Part shown: positions 63,114 through 64,000 of the stretch, in pieces | Layout of the letters: each line of letters begins with the position of its first letter | Numbering within the stretch: position 1 is the first letter of the stretch | From: Bordetella genomosp. 7 | GTDB taxonomy: Bacteria; Pseudomonadota; Gammaproteobacteria; Burkholderiales; Burkholderiaceae_B | NCBI RefSeq assembly: GCF_002261265.1 | Contig: NZ_NEVK01000004.1 | Location: forward strand, 558,001 to 622,000 | Direction: 5' to 3' | DNA length: 64,000 nucleotides | Program-made: the position numbers and the translations under genes | The notes under the pieces: generated by a model | What the model was told of the DNA's origin: nothing | Seen by the model: the letters and a program-made list of their open reading frames with translations, nothing else | The model's database searches: none

Positions 63114-63914
63114 TCAGGCCGGCAGGCGAGGCAGCACGCGGCGTGCGTTGGCCGTGGTCGCCCGCGCGATCTCGTGGAGTTCGATGCCGCGCAGCTCCGC
63201 CAGCACTTGGGCAATTCGCGGCAGTTGCGCGGGGTCGTTGCGCCGGTTTGGCCGGTGCAGCCAGGCGGGAGGAATATCCGGAGCGTCGGTTTCCAACACC
63301 AGGTGCTCGAGGCCGATGTCGGTGGCATGGCGGCGTATCTGCAACGCGCGCGCATATGTCATGGCGCCCCCCAGCCCCAGGGCAAAGCCGCGTTCGACAA
63401 ACCCCTGGGCCTGCTGGGCGCTGCCGTTGAATGCATGGGCAATGCCGCTGCGCACGCCGATGCGACGCCGCAGATACTTCAATACGATATCTTGCGAACG
63501 ACGCACATGCAGCAGCACGGGCAGGTCGAATTCCGCGGCCATGGCCAATTGAGCGTCGTAGAAGCGCTCCTGCTTATCCCGCGCCTGACCCGAGGCGATC
63601 TCCGGCACGAAGAAATCCAGGCCGATCTCGCCGATGGCGACGAAGTGCGGGTCGTCCAGTGCCGACACCACGGCCTCGCGCAAGGCATCCAGGTCCTCTT
63701 GCCGGGCGCGTTGGACGAACAATGGATGTATGCCCAGCGCGTATGTTCCGCCTTCGATCCGTCGGGCAAGATCGCGCACGACGCAAAAGTTGGCGCGCTC
63801 GACCGCGGGGATGACGATATGCCTCACGCCGGCCGCATGCGCCTGCCGCGCTACGTCGTGGCGGTCGGCGTCGAATTCCTCGGCATCCAGGTGGCAGTGC
63901 GTGTCGATCAACAT
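63114..63914 (-). CDS. TatD family metal-dependent hydrolase
   Basis: The 266-residue TIM-barrel protein has DTHCHLDAEEFDADR, VAIGEIGLDFFVP, LLHVRRSQDIVLKYLRR, HAFNGS and VLETDAPDIPPAWL, with all metal ligands. TatD enzymes are 3'-5' exonucleases or deoxyribonucleases for damaged DNA; the exact substrate of this one is not settled. The ATG at 63914 starts MLIDTHCHLD. It is divergent-spaced from the receptor promoter and probably belongs to an operon running in from the right edge. Confidence 0.9.
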   Translation of the reverse strand: MLIDTHCHLDAEEFDADRHDVARQAHAAGVRHIVIPAVERANFCVVRDLARRIEGGTYALGIHPLFVQRARQEDLDALREAVVSALDDPHFVAIGEIGLDFFVPEIASGQARDKQERFYDAQLAMAAEFDLPVLLHVRRSQDIVLKYLRRRIGVRSGIAHAFNGSAQQAQGFVERGFALGLGGAMTYARALQIRRHATDIGLEHLVLETDAPDIPPAWLHRPNRRNDPAQLPRIAQVLAELRGIELHEIARATTANARRVLPRLPA

Positions 63915-63968
63915 AGCGATTCGGTACGGCTTGCGCTTCGCGGCCCGCGGCCGCGACCCATGGCAGTG

Positions 63969-64000
63969 CTATCCCGACACCAGTTGCCCGCTTTCCATCA
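63969..64000 (-). CDS. possible 3' end of a gene entering from the right edge
   Basis: The last ten codons of a minus-strand frame (ending ESGQLVSG and TAG at 63969-63971) are visible 54 bp upstream of tatD. The fragment is too short to identify and could be chance. Confidence 0.25.
   Translation of the reverse strand, partial: MESGQLVSG

Overview
The window is GC-rich chromosomal DNA of a beta-proteobacterium, most likely Alcaligenaceae (Bordetella/Achromobacter-like). The evidence is a Bug-type tripartite tricarboxylate receptor next to a GcvA-like LysR gene, a short Bordetella-type H-NS protein, the alaC-hom-thrC order, the nit-tldD pair and the overall codon style. No species can be proven from the sequence alone. 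Most of the window is core metabolism at high coding density, with short operons on both strands.

Layout. 1-1.6 kb: a cardiolipin-synthase-like lipoprotein (cut by the left edge) and a glycine-rich membrane protein. 1.9-4.2 kb: egtD-egtB (ergothioneine). 4.2-6.4 kb: a tRNA-Met(CAU) whose 3' end is the attachment site of a collapsed integrative element. The element keeps a 22-bp direct repeat at both ends, 13-bp-phased repeats in both arms, an integrase N-terminus and a cargo remnant, with one IS3-family copy between them. 6.5-10.9 kb: small unknown genes, an AI-2E-type permease, a DUF3053 lipoprotein and cytochrome b561. 10.9-17.8 kb: cytochrome c', purB, a YibF-type GST, a TSUP permease, mnmA, a LysR regulator and a Bug receptor. 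17.8-21.2 kb: N-formylglutamate amidohydrolase, then a compact cassette (DsbA-like thiol oxidoreductase, paired SMR transporters, nucleoside deaminase, MarR regulator) carrying three copies of one palindromic operator. 21.2-27.9 kb: glycolate oxidase glcDEF, a D-lactate dehydrogenase and aroG. aroG is preceded by a Phe/Tyr-rich leader peptide and an intrinsic terminator, a textbook attenuator arrangement.

28-48 kb: an M23 peptidase and an orphan FecR-domain protein, nit-tldD, H-NS, a DUF4136 lipoprotein, pepN, fbp, alaC-hom-thrC (methionine/threonine branch), an Mth938-like protein with Bcp, PIN-PhoH ATPase with a PdxA-family enzyme, an SBF-type permease, DUF1415 and an M20 peptidase. 48-64 kb: purL, a DctQMP TRAP transporter, a comEC - hydrolase - PHP nuclease - greB run, a Fur-controlled CirA/IrgA-type TonB receptor and tatD.

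The regions most worth attention are the aroG attenuator, the MarR/DsbA/SMR/deaminase cassette with its matched operators, and the tRNA-Met element. In the last, matching arm repeats at both ends and an IS copy without target duplication together tell a story of integration followed by IS-mediated collapse. All family assignments were made by reading protein motifs; no database search was run.
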